This document shows, one piece after another, positions 1 to 7,979 of a stretch of DNA of 64,000 nucleotides. Numbering within the stretch: position 1 is the first letter of the stretch; the number at the start of each line of letters is the position of its first letter. The translations under genes and the position numbers were made by a program. This DNA is from Chitinivibrionia bacterium. Lineage in GTDB: Bacteria > Fibrobacterota > Chitinivibrionia > Chitinivibrionales > Chitinivibrionaceae. The stretch covers positions 78,953 to 142,952 of the forward strand of contig WRAZ01000002.1 of the NCBI GenBank assembly GCA_009779925.1. The letters are read 5' to 3'. The notes under the pieces are model-generated. The model saw nothing but the letters and a program-made list of their open reading frames with translations, ran no database searches and was not told the DNA's origin.

Positions 1-14
1 CTCCAAACTAAAAT

Positions 15-30
15 TGTTCCACGTGGAACA
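15..30. other. parS: parS-like ParB binding site
   Basis: Perfect 16-bp palindrome TGTTCCACGTGGAACA just beyond the 3' end of mnmG. It matches the well-known chromosomal parS consensus (TGTTNCACGTGNAACA), to which ParB/Spo0J binds to load SMC and segregate the origin. A second identical site lies on the other side of mnmG. Such sites cluster near oriC in most bacteria, and mnmG is a common origin neighbour; parA and parB are not in the window. Confidence 0.85.
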
Positions 31-1965
31 TTATTCTTCAAGATTTTCGTTTTTCTTAGATAAATATACTATTATTACAAACACATCTGCGGGAGTTATA
101 CCCGAAATTCTTAAACTTTGTCCGATTGTTTGCGGTCTGTGTCTGTTCAGCTTTTCACGCGACTCAGCGGAAAGTCCTGCTATCTCGTTAAAATTCAGCG
201 TGTTAGGGATTTTTGTGTCTTCATAACGCAAAGTTTTTTCAATTGCTTCTTTTTGTTTTAGGACAAAGCCTTCGTATAAAATGTCGGATTGCGCCGCTAA
301 GCATACCTCTTCGTCGTAATCCGAAACGTCAAGATTGCTGTTAGACACGATGTCCGAGAGCTCGATGTTCGGACGTTTTAACAGTTTGTCAGCGCGGGTA
401 TTTTCTTTAATTGGAAGAAATTTGTTGGTCGTTTCGGCTTCGCTCAACGACCGAGTTTCCGTCTCACTCCGGTGGCTGAGCGGAGCCGAAGCCCCCGCCG
501 CATTCCACTTATCCGCCGAAACGAGTGTGTTGCGGATTTTTTCTTTTAGCTCTTCTTTTTTCTCCCACGATTTTTGGCGCCCTTCAAATGTTTCGCGTGA
601 AACAAGTCCAAGCTCAAATGCTATCGGCATTATGCGTTCGTCGCAGTTGTCTTGTCGCAAAATCAGTCGATACTCCGCGCGCGCGGTAAACATTCGGTAT
701 GGCTCGTGCGTTCCTTTGGAAACCAAGTCGTCAATCAAAACGCCGATATATGCTTCGTCTCGTCGCAAAACGAAAGGCGATTTTTCGGACGTTTTTAGGG
801 CGGCGTTTATTCCTGCGATAATTCCTTGCCCCGCCGCTTCTTCGTATCCCGACGTTCCGTTTATCTGTCCTGCAAAATATAAATTCGGGATTATTTTTGA
901 TTCGAGCGACAATGTCAGTTGCGTTGGGTCGAAATAATCGTACTCTATTTCGTACGCGGGCTTAATTATTTTTGCCGCCGAAAAGCCCTGCAAACTTTGC
1001 AGCATTTTTATTTGAACATCGACGGGAAGCGAAGTCGAAAATCCGTTTATGTAAATTTCGCGCCTGTTTAATCCTTCGGGCTCCACAAAAAGCAAATGTC
1101 CGTCCCGCTCTCCGAAGCGCATAATTTTATCGTCGATTGACGGGCAATATCTCGGACCTGCCCCCGTTATCGCTTTCGTTGTTCCGTAAATTGGGGATTG
1201 GTCTATGTTGTCCAAAATTATTTTGTGCGTTTCGTGATTGGTTTTTATCGTGTAGCAAACCGCCGAATTGTTGAGCGGAAAATCTGTGCTGAACGAAAAA
1301 GGCTTCGGATTTTCGTCGCCCTTTTGAATTTCGAGCTGTGAAAAATCTATGGTATCTTTGTCAATTCTTGCGGACGTTCCTGTTTTTAGCCGCGCCGATT
1401 TTACGCCTAATTTTTTTATGCTTGCGCTCAATTTTGTAGAAGCCAATTCGCCGAGACGTCCGCAAGAAATTTTGTTTTCTGCGATGTGCGCGACACCGTT
1501 TAAAAAAGTTCCCGCCGTAATAATTACCGCCTTGGATTTTATTTTAATTCCGCATTCGGTTATGACCCCGCAAGCGCCGTTTTCGTTTGTTAAAATTTCG
1601 CCGACCATATCTTGCAGAATTGTAATGTTCGATGTGTGTTCCAAATGTTCGCGAATAAATTGTCTGTATAAAAATCTGTCCGTTTGACAACGCGGTCCCC
1701 AAACTGCCGCGCCTTTGCTTTTGTTGAGCATTCTGAATTGTATTCCTGCGTGGTCTGCGGCGCGCGCCATAACTCCGCCGAGCGCGTCAATTTCGCGAAC
1801 GATGTTTCCTTTCGCCACTCCCCCGATTGCAGGGTTGCAAGACATTTCTCCGATAAATTCGATGTTGCCCGTGATGAGTAAAACACGGCTGTTTAATCTT
1901 GCCGCCGCTGACGCCGCTTCCGCTCCCGCGTGTCCCGCGCCGATAACTATGATGTCAAATTCCAT
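31..1965 (-). CDS. mnmG: tRNA uridine-5-carboxymethylaminomethyl modification enzyme MnmG (GidA)
   Basis: FAD enzyme that, with MnmE, installs the cmnm5 group on wobble uridine 34 of several tRNAs. The N-terminus carries the Rossmann FAD motif GAGHAG (residues 9-14) followed by the family blocks EMSCNPAIGG and RMLNKSKGAAVWGPR. At 644 residues it is slightly longer than the usual 620-630. The excess is a low-complexity stretch at about residues 491-513 encoded by an inserted palindromic repeat pair (427-493). Start ATG at 1965 follows an AAGGA box; a parS site lies between promoter and start. It is the usual origin-proximal gene, here framed by parS sites. Confidence 0.97.
   Translation of the reverse strand: MEFDIIVIGAGHAGAEAASAAARLNSRVLLITGNIEFIGEMSCNPAIGGVAKGNIVREIDALGGVMARAADHAGIQFRMLNKSKGAAVWGPRCQTDRFLYRQFIREHLEHTSNITILQDMVGEILTNENGACGVITECGIKIKSKAVIITAGTFLNGVAHIAENKISCGRLGELASTKLSASIKKLGVKSARLKTGTSARIDKDTIDFSQLEIQKGDENPKPFSFSTDFPLNNSAVCYTIKTNHETHKIILDNIDQSPIYGTTKAITGAGPRYCPSIDDKIMRFGERDGHLLFVEPEGLNRREIYINGFSTSLPVDVQIKMLQSLQGFSAAKIIKPAYEIEYDYFDPTQLTLSLESKIIPNLYFAGQINGTSGYEEAAGQGIIAGINAALKTSEKSPFVLRRDEAYIGVLIDDLVSKGTHEPYRMFTARAEYRLILRQDNCDERIMPIAFELGLVSRETFEGRQKSWEKKEELKEKIRNTLVSADKWNAAGASAPLSHRSETETRSLSEAETTNKFLPIKENTRADKLLKRPNIELSDIVSNSNLDVSDYDEEVCLAAQSDILYEGFVLKQKEAIEKTLRYEDTKIPNTLNFNEIAGLSAESREKLNRHRPQTIGQSLRISGITPADVFVIIVYLSKKNENLEE
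427..493. repeat. Family B palindromic repeat pair inserted in frame in mnmG
   Basis: Two oppositely oriented copies of one element: a reverse copy at 427-452 (core TTTCGGCTTCGCTCAACGAC) and a forward copy at 471-493 (GGTGGCTGAGC then GGAGCCGAAGCC). Other copies lie in mutL, pycB and downstream of mlaE. It keeps the mnmG frame open and adds about 23 Ser/Glu/Ala-rich residues to the protein. Confidence 0.75.
589..604. other. parS: Near-consensus parS site inside mnmG
   Basis: TGTTTCGCGTGAAACA differs from the classical parS sequence TGTTTCACGTGAAACA only at one central position and is still a full palindrome. With the two perfect sites at 15-30 and 1988-2003 it forms a three-site cluster in 2 kb. 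Confidence 0.6.
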
Positions 1966-1987
1966 TGTTTGTTCCTTATATTATAAT

Positions 1988-2003
1988 TGTTCCACGTGGA
2001 ACA
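1988..2003. other. parS: parS-like ParB binding site upstream of mnmG
   Basis: Second perfect copy of TGTTCCACGTGGAACA, extended to a 22-bp palindrome (1985-2006) by AAT/ATT flanks. It lies in the mnmG 5' leader, between the -10-like box at 2034-2045 and the start codon, so ParB bound there could affect mnmG transcription. Confidence 0.85.
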
Positions 2004-2033
2004 ATTTTATTGCCGTTGTTTTTTTATGTAAAG

Positions 2034-2045
2034 AAAATACTATTT
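2034..2045 (-). promoter_or_regulatory. Promoter box of mnmG
   Basis: Reads AAATAGTATTTT on the coding (minus) strand. The same box stands upstream of dnaN, purC, rimO, pycB, mlaE, lemA, the MMPL gene, the Abi gene and others, so it is read as the -10 region. No clear TTG -35 is seen here. Confidence 0.55.
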
Positions 2046-2091
2046 GTACGCGCTATGGTGGGTATCTACGGTTTTAATAAATTGAACTTTT

Positions 2092-2119
2092 GTAGGGGTA
2101 GTCCCCTTAAGACGGGGAA
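2092..2119. repeat. Degenerate family A repeat
   Basis: GTAGGGGTAGTCCCC followed by a second G-rich arm. It begins like the GTAGGGGC family and can form a short hairpin, but the second arm is eroded. It is intergenic, between mnmG and the small gene pair. Confidence 0.3.
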
Positions 2120-2135
2120 GAAGAATATGGCAGTT

Positions 2136-2231
2136 TTATGCGAGTGGATTTTTTTCGTAATCTTCAAGCAATTTCAACATTTCTTCCGTAGTTTTGAATT
2201 TATCATAGTTTGTGTCAATTACAATTTTCAT
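2136..2231 (-). CDS. Very short ORF (31 aa), possible remnant of a PIN-type toxin
   Basis: The ORF starts MKIVIDTNYDKFKTTEEML and is overlapped by the end of the upstream 66-aa gene, the tight coupling usual in toxin-antitoxin operons. The opening MKIVIDTN resembles the first strand of PIN-domain nucleases (acidic residue after IV-I), but the rest of a PIN domain is missing. It may be a decayed toxin or simply a short unknown gene. Function is not established. Confidence 0.3.
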   Translation of the reverse strand: MKIVIDTNYDKFKTTEEMLKLLEDYEKNPLA

Positions 2232-2415
2232 ACTTGTTGCGCCAATTTCTGTTAATTTCTTTTGCAAAAACATCTACTTCATTTTGCGGCACACTGTATC
2301 CCGAAGTTAATTCTATATAACGAAAATAATCAACTAATTCCTGCACTCGTTCTATATTTCTGGAAATTACAGGCATACGAATAATAAATTCGGTCGCATT
2401 TCTTTCTATTACCAT
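2215..2415 (-). CDS. Small hypothetical protein, antitoxin-like (66 aa)
   Basis: I do not recognise a specific family. The sequence (start MVIERNATEFIIRMP) is short and charged, has a predicted beta start and helical middle, and ends inside the start of a second tiny ORF, a layout typical of antitoxin-toxin pairs. It has its own promoter at 2445-2474 (TTGCAT, 18-bp spacer, TATTTT) and an AAGGAG-like box before the ATG (revcomp of ACTCCTTTTT). Function is inferred from size and context only. Confidence 0.45.
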   Translation of the reverse strand: MVIERNATEFIIRMPVISRNIERVQELVDYFRYIELTSGYSVPQNEVDVFAKEINRNWRNKYENCN

Positions 2416-2444
2416 AACAGAAACTCCTTTTTTATATAATCATA

Positions 2445-2474
2445 AGAAAATACCTTTTTGCCAATGGAAAATGC
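2445..2474 (-). promoter_or_regulatory. Promoter of the 66-aa gene
   Basis: On the minus strand: TTGCAT (2469-2474), exactly 18 bp, then TATTTT (2445-2450). The same 18-bp spacing is seen for both tRNA promoters and both candidate small RNAs. Confidence 0.55.
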
Positions 2475-2640
2475 AAGTTTTTATTGTTTTTTTCGTTGGT
2501 TTTTTGCAAACCATAATAATCCCGCAATTTGGAAAAACAATAAATTTTATACGGAATAACAAAACTTAACACCCTTAACACCCGCGGCGAAACGTATTTT
2601 TATCTGTAAAAATTTAATAATTATTCCAAAAGGAGTTATT

Positions 2641-4998
2641 TTGAGAAACAAAATTATTGTCGCTTTGTTTTTTGTAATCTTGTTGACTGCGCAGCAGTTG
2701 ACTGCGCAGCAGTTGACTGCGCAGCAGTTGGACAGTTTAAGATTATTGGCTACTGCCAACCAAGCCACTGTGCTCGACGACGATACCCACAGATTTGACC
2801 AAATGCTCAGAGAACAGCGACGAGAAGAAAGATTGCTGGATAGTTTGACGATGAGACATTTAGGTTTTGACACGGACAGTCTTGAGACTTTAGGTCTTGA
2901 GATTATTTCTGCTACACTTGATACCTTGTTGCTTCTTTATGACGAATCTGAAATAGAGTTTTTGACAAGAGAAAGATTAGACCAAACAACTTTGAATAAT
3001 TCTTCGCTCAGACCTTTCGGACGTGATTTTTTCCGTATTGCCAATGAACGTTTTCTTACTCTGAATATGGGACCCGTAAATGCCGATTATATTTTGGGAG
3101 TAGGCGATGAAATTGTTATTCAAATTTGGGGCGAAGTTCAATCGACAGAAAGACATACCATCGACAGAAACGGAACAATAAACGCAACAGGTATCGGACA
3201 GGTAGTTTTGGCTGGACGAAATCTCAGAGAAGCAAGACAAATGCTTCTGCAAAGATATTCGAGAATTTATTCGGGTGTGCGAAACGGCGCTCCTAACGCA
3301 ACAACTTTTATTGAAATAACCACGGGAACACTTCGTCAAAAAAGTGTTATTGTTGTGGGTGAAGTAGGAAGACCGGGAAATCATCTTATCCCATCGACCG
3401 CAGGAGTAATACACGCCATAGCTCGAGCGGGCGGACCTACCAATAACGCTTCTCTCAGAAACGTTGTTATTCGCAGACGCGGCGCGGCGGGTGAAGATGC
3501 CGTCGATACTGTGGATTTGTATAATTTTTTCCTGAACGGAATAATTACCGATACCATAACGCTTGCCGACTTCGACGTAATTTTGCTTAATCCCATCGAA
3601 AAATATGTACACATAACAGGCGCAGTTCGTCGTCCCGGTCGCTATGAACTTCGGGAAGGTGAAACTTTTGCAGACCTCGTAAGATTTGCGGGCGGATTTT
3701 TGCCTGAAGCACACACGCAAAATATATCGATAGAACGAACAACCGTCGGACAGCAAAGACAAAATTATGTCTTAAGCGAAGAAGAGCTGAGCAGGTCTAT
3801 CCCGAAAAGCAATGATTTTCTCACCATTGACTTTGTTGACAGGGTCAATAATACGGTAAGCATTGAAGGTGCGGTAGAAAGACCCGGCGTTTGGGGATTT
3901 TCCGAGGGTATGAGAATTAGCGATTTATTGAATTTATCAGGTGGAGTGCTTGAAGATTTTTTCGGCGAAAGAATAATTTTAATCAGAACCGATGAAAATT
4001 TTGAAAAGCAAATTTTAGCGGTCAATATGGAAAACGTCTTAAACGGAAGAAGTGATATACCTCTGCAAAAATGGGATGTTGTACGTGTATTCTCTATTTG
4101 GGATTTACAATTTCATCAATACGTAGATATTTTTGGTATGGTTGAAAGACCGGGCAGATACTTTTTACGGGCAGGTATGACTATTCAGGATATTTTGCTT
4201 TTGGCAGGCGGATTTACAAAAGGTGCATTTCGCGAAAACGTAGAGATTTCGCGAATAATATCGCAAAACCAACACGAAGGAAACAGAACTTCGCCCACTC
4301 GAGTAAATATTTCTGCAGGATTTTTTACACACAACACGCACGAACTGCAACATCAGGACGTTATTTTTGTTCGTCAGGATGTCAGAGTGCAGGACCAGGA
4401 GATAATTTATTTAGGCGGTGAATTTCTTTTCCCGGGGCATTATGCAAAAATTTCCAGAGACGAAACTTTGGTACAGTTAATAAGAAGAGCAGGCGGTTTC
4501 AGAGAAAGCGCGTATCTCGAAGGAACAACTTTCACAAGGTCAAAAAACAATATAGGACAAGTCGCCGTTGACTTTGAAAGGTGGTTTGGAAACAACCGAA
4601 GAGTAAGACAAGATGTTAGTATTGTTCTTGAACACGGCGACAGTATTATTGCCGTAACAAATCCCAAAACCGTTGTTATCGGCGGAAGTGTAAACAGTCC
4701 AACGGCAGTCCGATTTGTAGAAGGACAGTCGGTAAGACATTACATTAACCGAGCGGGAGGCTTAACACTTGCAGGTCAAAGAGGGAGTATTTACGCCATA
4801 AGAGCAAACGGAGAAGTGCGCGAAGTGCGAAGAATGAGAGACAGAAACATTATAAATTCGGGAACACACCTTTTTGCGGTTGACGGACCTCCTCCGCGCG
4901 AAAGACAACCGCAGTTGGTTATAGCGGCTCTTTCGACATTGACAACAACTTTGCTGACGGCAACAACAATATTTATTATGCTTGATAACAGAGATTAA
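2641..4998 (+). CDS. Polysaccharide export protein with six SLBB domains (Wza-like)
   Basis: Secreted or outer-membrane polysaccharide export protein of 785 aa. A signal peptide (LFFVILLTAQQ) is followed by a Poly_export/Wza domain at about residues 145-215 (VNADYILGVGDEIVIQIWG), then six SLBB repeats, each opening with a G-x-V-x-x-P-G motif and ending in AGG (VVGEVGRPG, ITGAVRRPG, IEGAVERPG, IFGMVERPG, LGGEFLFPG, IGGSVNSP). A C-terminal hydrophobic segment (LVIAALSTLTTTLLTATTIF) could be the membrane span. Start is TTG behind AAAGGAG. No chain-length kinase or glycosyltransferase cluster is adjacent; map follows after 21 bp. Confidence 0.85.
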   Translation: MRNKIIVALFFVILLTAQQLTAQQLTAQQLDSLRLLATANQATVLDDDTHRFDQMLREQRREERLLDSLTMRHLGFDTDSLETLGLEIISATLDTLLLLYDESEIEFLTRERLDQTTLNNSSLRPFGRDFFRIANERFLTLNMGPVNADYILGVGDEIVIQIWGEVQSTERHTIDRNGTINATGIGQVVLAGRNLREARQMLLQRYSRIYSGVRNGAPNATTFIEITTGTLRQKSVIVVGEVGRPGNHLIPSTAGVIHAIARAGGPTNNASLRNVVIRRRGAAGEDAVDTVDLYNFFLNGIITDTITLADFDVILLNPIEKYVHITGAVRRPGRYELREGETFADLVRFAGGFLPEAHTQNISIERTTVGQQRQNYVLSEEELSRSIPKSNDFLTIDFVDRVNNTVSIEGAVERPGVWGFSEGMRISDLLNLSGGVLEDFFGERIILIRTDENFEKQILAVNMENVLNGRSDIPLQKWDVVRVFSIWDLQFHQYVDIFGMVERPGRYFLRAGMTIQDILLLAGGFTKGAFRENVEISRIISQNQHEGNRTSPTRVNISAGFFTHNTHELQHQDVIFVRQDVRVQDQEIIYLGGEFLFPGHYAKISRDETLVQLIRRAGGFRESAYLEGTTFTRSKNNIGQVAVDFERWFGNNRRVRQDVSIVLEHGDSIIAVTNPKTVVIGGSVNSPTAVRFVEGQSVRHYINRAGGLTLAGQRGSIYAIRANGEVREVRRMRDRNIINSGTHLFAVDGPPPRERQPQLVIAALSTLTTTLLTATTIFIMLDNRD
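2683..2727. repeat. Three perfect 15-bp tandem repeats in a signal peptide
   Basis: TTGACTGCGCAGCAG occurs three times head to tail at the end of the SLBB protein signal peptide, giving LTAQQ three times. The unit is a multiple of three, so copy-number change would lengthen the signal region without a frameshift. Confidence 0.9.
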
Positions 4999-5019
4999 AA
5001 AAGCAGGAAAGCAAAACTA

Positions 5020-5952
5020 ATGACAGGAAGAAACGACCCTTGCCCTTGCGGAAGCCAAAGAAAATTTAAGCATTGCTGCATAAACAAGCCGCAAGCGCCG
5101 ACAAATGCAAATGCAGGGCAGGGAAAGCAAAAAAAAGGCAGAAATATAATTTTAAAAACTGCCGAACAAATCGAAGGAATGCGCATTGCCGGCAAGTTTA
5201 ACGGTGAGCTTATGGACTATATCCGTACTTTTATAAGGGCTGGAATTTCCACAGGCGAAATAGACCGTCTTGTTTACAAATATACTGTAGAACACGGGCA
5301 CATTCCCGCAACGCTGAATTACAACAAATATCCGAAATCCTGCTGTATTTCTCGAAACAGCATTGTCTGCCACGGTATTCCCAACGACAAAGAATATCTG
5401 CTCGACGGCGACATTGTAAATTTAGACATTACAACAAACGTCGGCGGCTATTTCGGCGACCAAAACGAAACCTTTCTTATAGGAAACGTAAGTGATAAGG
5501 CAAAAAACCTCGTAATGGCGTCATACGAAGGAGCAATCGCGGCAATGAAAGGTATCGCTCCCGGACTTCCCTTGTCGATTATAGGCGACATTATAGAGCC
5601 CATAGTAAACAAGCGCGGATGTTCGGTAGTTCGCGATTACACAGGGCACGGAATAGGTATGGACTTTCACGAAGACCCCGTAGTTATGCACAACAGAAAC
5701 ACGGAAAGCAGCGACATAATCTTGCAACCGGGAATGACTTTTACCATCGAACCGATGATAAACGCAGGCAACAGCAAAATCTTCACCGACAAAAAAGACG
5801 GCTGGACAGTTCGCACCGCCGACGGCTCACTTTCCGCGCAATTTGAGCATACTGTTCTGATAACGGATTTCGGCGCGGATATTTTAACGCTAACCCCAAG
5901 TCAAAAAGAATTGGGCGTAATTTTTGATTTGCCTAAGGAGATAATGGGGTAA
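5020..5952 (+). CDS. map: Methionine aminopeptidase with N-terminal SEC-C zinc motif
   Basis: Removes the initiator methionine from nascent proteins. Residues 1-22 form a SEC-C metal-binding motif (NDPCPCGSQRKFKHCC), followed from about residue 45 by the type I aminopeptidase fold. Metal ligands are visible: the two Asp around DGDIVNLD and YFGDQNE, His in GHGIGMDFHED, and Glu in FTIEPMI and QFEHTVLIT. At 310 aa it is longer than plain E. coli Map (264) because of the zinc arm, as in other SEC-C type Map proteins that contact the ribosome. Start ATG has an AGGAAAG box; likely cotranscribed with the SLBB gene. Confidence 0.95.
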   Translation: MTGRNDPCPCGSQRKFKHCCINKPQAPTNANAGQGKQKKGRNIILKTAEQIEGMRIAGKFNGELMDYIRTFIRAGISTGEIDRLVYKYTVEHGHIPATLNYNKYPKSCCISRNSIVCHGIPNDKEYLLDGDIVNLDITTNVGGYFGDQNETFLIGNVSDKAKNLVMASYEGAIAAMKGIAPGLPLSIIGDIIEPIVNKRGCSVVRDYTGHGIGMDFHEDPVVMHNRNTESSDIILQPGMTFTIEPMINAGNSKIFTDKKDGWTVRTADGSLSAQFEHTVLITDFGADILTLTPSQKELGVIFDLPKEIMG

Positions 5953-5962
5953 AAAACGAATG

Positions 5963-5992
5963 GGTAGGGGCAGGTTTCAAACCTGCCCGTAC
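5963..5992. repeat. Family A palindromic repeat (intergenic)
   Basis: GTAGGGGCAGGTTT, one base, then AAACCTGCCCGTAC, a near-perfect inverted repeat between map and gcvH. The GTAGGGGC...GCCCCTAC signature is shared with many copies in this window. Confidence 0.8.
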
Positions 5993-6046
5993 AAATACGC
6001 CTGCGCACATTTAATAAGACATAAAAACAAAAAAGGAGATAAAAAA

Positions 6047-6349
6047 ATGAGTGGAATTAACGAAAATTTTTGGACAAAAATCGACGGAAACACAGCAACC
6101 GTAGGAATTACCAACCAAGCGCAAAGCATACTCGGAGAAATAACTTACGTTCAACTCCCCGAAATCGGCAAATCGGTAAAAAAAGAAGAAGAAGTCGGTG
6201 TAGTCGAGTCGCTTAAAGCAATTTCTCCGCTTATTTCTCCGATAGACGGCGAAATCTGCGAAGTAAACGCTGTTTTGGAGAAAAAGCCCGAACTCATAAA
6301 TGAAAGTCCGCTCGACTTGGGTTGGATTTGGAAAATGAAAATCGCTTGA
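6047..6349 (+). CDS. gcvH: Short glycine cleavage H-like lipoyl protein
   Basis: Lipoyl carrier of the glycine cleavage H family. The lipoylated lysine is in VVESLKAISPLISP (about residue 54), and the C-terminal DLGWIWKMKI matches the family's closing strand. It is only 100 aa against the usual 125-130, missing some of the N-terminal and terminal regions. Start ATG at 6047 is fixed by AAAAAGGAGAT; an upstream in-frame extension encoded by the repeat at 5963-5992 was rejected. No gcvT, gcvP or lpd is nearby. A cysteine desulfurase starts 4 bp later, so a role in lipoate or sulfur transfer is possible. Confidence 0.85.
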   Translation: MSGINENFWTKIDGNTATVGITNQAQSILGEITYVQLPEIGKSVKKEEEVGVVESLKAISPLISPIDGEICEVNAVLEKKPELINESPLDLGWIWKMKIA

Positions 6350-6353
6350 TATT

Positions 6354-7490
6354 ATGATTTACCTTGATTTTGCCGCCACAACCAAACCAAGTCCGGAAGC
6401 GCTGAATATTTTCAACGAAGTAAATGAAAAATTCTGGGCAAATCCCGATTCAATGCACGATTTCGGAATAAAAGCCGAAGCGGTTTTAACACACGCAAGA
6501 AAAAATATTCTCGAAAGTTTTAATGCAGAAGACGAATACAATTTAATTTTTACGTCTTCGGCAACCGAAAGCAATAATTTGGTGCTCAAAAATTTTGCAA
6601 ACTTACAAAAACAAATTATCTCGTCAAATATAGAGCACGCATCTGTTCTTGAGCCCTTACTTTTTCTGCAACAAAAACAGAAACTTAATGTAGAATTTTT
6701 ACCTGTAAATCAATACGGTGTCATTTCTCTTGAAGATTTTGAAAAAAAAATAGGGCAGACGACCGTCGCCTCAATTATGCACGTAAACAACGAAATCGGC
6801 TCAGTTAACGATGTTTTTGAGATGGCGAAAATCATCAAACGAAAAAATAAACAAACTCTCTTTCACAGCGATTTTTCACAAAGCGTCGGAAAACTTCCCG
6901 TTTCATTAAAAAACAGCAATATTGATTTTGTTTCGTTTTCGGGACATAAAATAGAATGCGTCAAGGGTATCGGCGCGCTGATTTTCAAAAAAAACATTAC
7001 AATAAACCCGCAACTCCACGGCGGAAATCAAGAATTCGGTTTTCGTGCTTCAACATCGAATACCGCGGCGGCGGCGGCACTTGCAAAATCAGTAAAAATC
7101 GCCGTAAAACTGCAAAAAGAACGATATGAAAAAGTGCAAAAACTGCAAAAAATTCTACTCGATAATCTTTCGCAAATCCCTGCAATTCAAATAAATACGC
7201 CTGCAAACGAGGAAAAACCGTTCGCGTCATCGCCGTTTATAGTAAATTTCAGTGTGCCCAAGCAAAAATCCGAAACTATCCTTCGCGCGCTATCTCTTAA
7301 GGAAATTTATATATCAACGGTTTCTGCCTGCTCGGCAAAAAAAGCAAAAGAAAGTTATGTGGTAAAAGCGCTGTTCAACGACAAACATCGCGCCGCTTCA
7401 AGTATGCGGGTAAGTTTATCGGCAGAGACAACAGAAACCGAAATTTTGACTTTTATTGAAGAATTAAAAAAAATTCTTGATAATTTGTAA
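6354..7490 (+). CDS. Cysteine desulfurase, NifS/IscS family
   Basis: PLP enzyme taking sulfur from cysteine for Fe-S clusters, thio-tRNA or lipoate. The N-terminal block is YLDFAATTKPSPEAL, the aldimine lysine is in SFSGHKIECVKGIGAL, the cofactor-binding His/Asp region is HVNNEIGSVND and HSDFSQSVGK, and the mobile catalytic cysteine is in STVSACSAKKAKE. Length (378 aa) is normal for NifS-like proteins. Start ATG lies 4 bp after gcvH, so the two are translated from one mRNA. No iscU or other Fe-S gene is adjacent, so the acceptor is unknown. Confidence 0.92.
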   Translation: MIYLDFAATTKPSPEALNIFNEVNEKFWANPDSMHDFGIKAEAVLTHARKNILESFNAEDEYNLIFTSSATESNNLVLKNFANLQKQIISSNIEHASVLEPLLFLQQKQKLNVEFLPVNQYGVISLEDFEKKIGQTTVASIMHVNNEIGSVNDVFEMAKIIKRKNKQTLFHSDFSQSVGKLPVSLKNSNIDFVSFSGHKIECVKGIGALIFKKNITINPQLHGGNQEFGFRASTSNTAAAAALAKSVKIAVKLQKERYEKVQKLQKILLDNLSQIPAIQINTPANEEKPFASSPFIVNFSVPKQKSETILRALSLKEIYISTVSACSAKKAKESYVVKALFNDKHRAASSMRVSLSAETTETEILTFIEELKKILDNL

Positions 7491-7493
7491 TCT

Positions 7494-7979
7494 TTACAGC
7501 GCACCCGCAGTAATAATCAAAACTATCAAAAGCAAAACCGGAGAAATTAGTTTCAACATTAAAAGCATACCTAAATAATACTGATTGTCTTGCGCAATTT
7601 CGTTGTGAAGTACAGCTTTTTTTATTTTGTAGTAAATACTGTCTTCGGCAAAAGGAACGCGCAGAATATCGTCGGTAAATTCAACGTATCTGTTTAGTTT
7701 TTCCACGTGCTTTGAGTTGTCTATAATCAAAAATGCGGGTGTTTTGCGCGCTTTTTGAAAGAGTTTCATAATCTGATTGGGAAATTCGGGCAACAGCTCT
7801 ATATCCGCTATAAAAAGCGGCGGTTTGTAGTAAATAATCTTCTCTGCCGCGTCTTCAAAAGTCGAAACAAGGTCAGGCGCATATCCGTGCGAACTTAAAA
7901 TCATACAAAGGTCGTTTTCTATTTCTTTTGTTTTTGAAAGAATTACGGTTTTTCTTCGGTCTTTAACTTTTTGAAGCAT
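7494..7979 (-). CDS. Receiver-like protein with C-terminal membrane anchor
   Basis: 161 aa with a CheY-like core (TVILSKTKEIENDLCMILSS, then FIADIELLPEFP, then AFLIIDNS), followed by a strong hydrophobic segment at the C-terminus (LISPVLLLIVLIITAGAL). The region expected to hold the phosphoacceptor reads FIADIELLPE, so an Asp is present, but the rest of the acidic pocket is not convincing. Start ATG at 7979 overlaps the end of wecA. It closes the dnaN-recF-dciA-wecA operon. A tail-anchored sensor partner of the receiver-like domain on WecA is an inference. Confidence 0.55.
   Translation of the reverse strand: MLQKVKDRRKTVILSKTKEIENDLCMILSSHGYAPDLVSTFEDAAEKIIYYKPPLFIADIELLPEFPNQIMKLFQKARKTPAFLIIDNSKHVEKLNRYVEFTDDILRVPFAEDSIYYKIKKAVLHNEIAQDNQYYLGMLLMLKLISPVLLLIVLIITAGAL

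Noticed and set aside
2977..3762. 261-aa ORF opposite the SLBB gene, and similar long antisense frames in glgB, tilS, gltX and the surface genes
   Set aside because: They lie opposite well-conserved genes, have no ribosome sites or family features, and arise from codon bias.
5960..6046. Extended GcvH start at 5960
   Set aside because: The extra residues are encoded by a palindromic repeat, and a strong AAAAAGGAGAT box marks the ATG at 6047.
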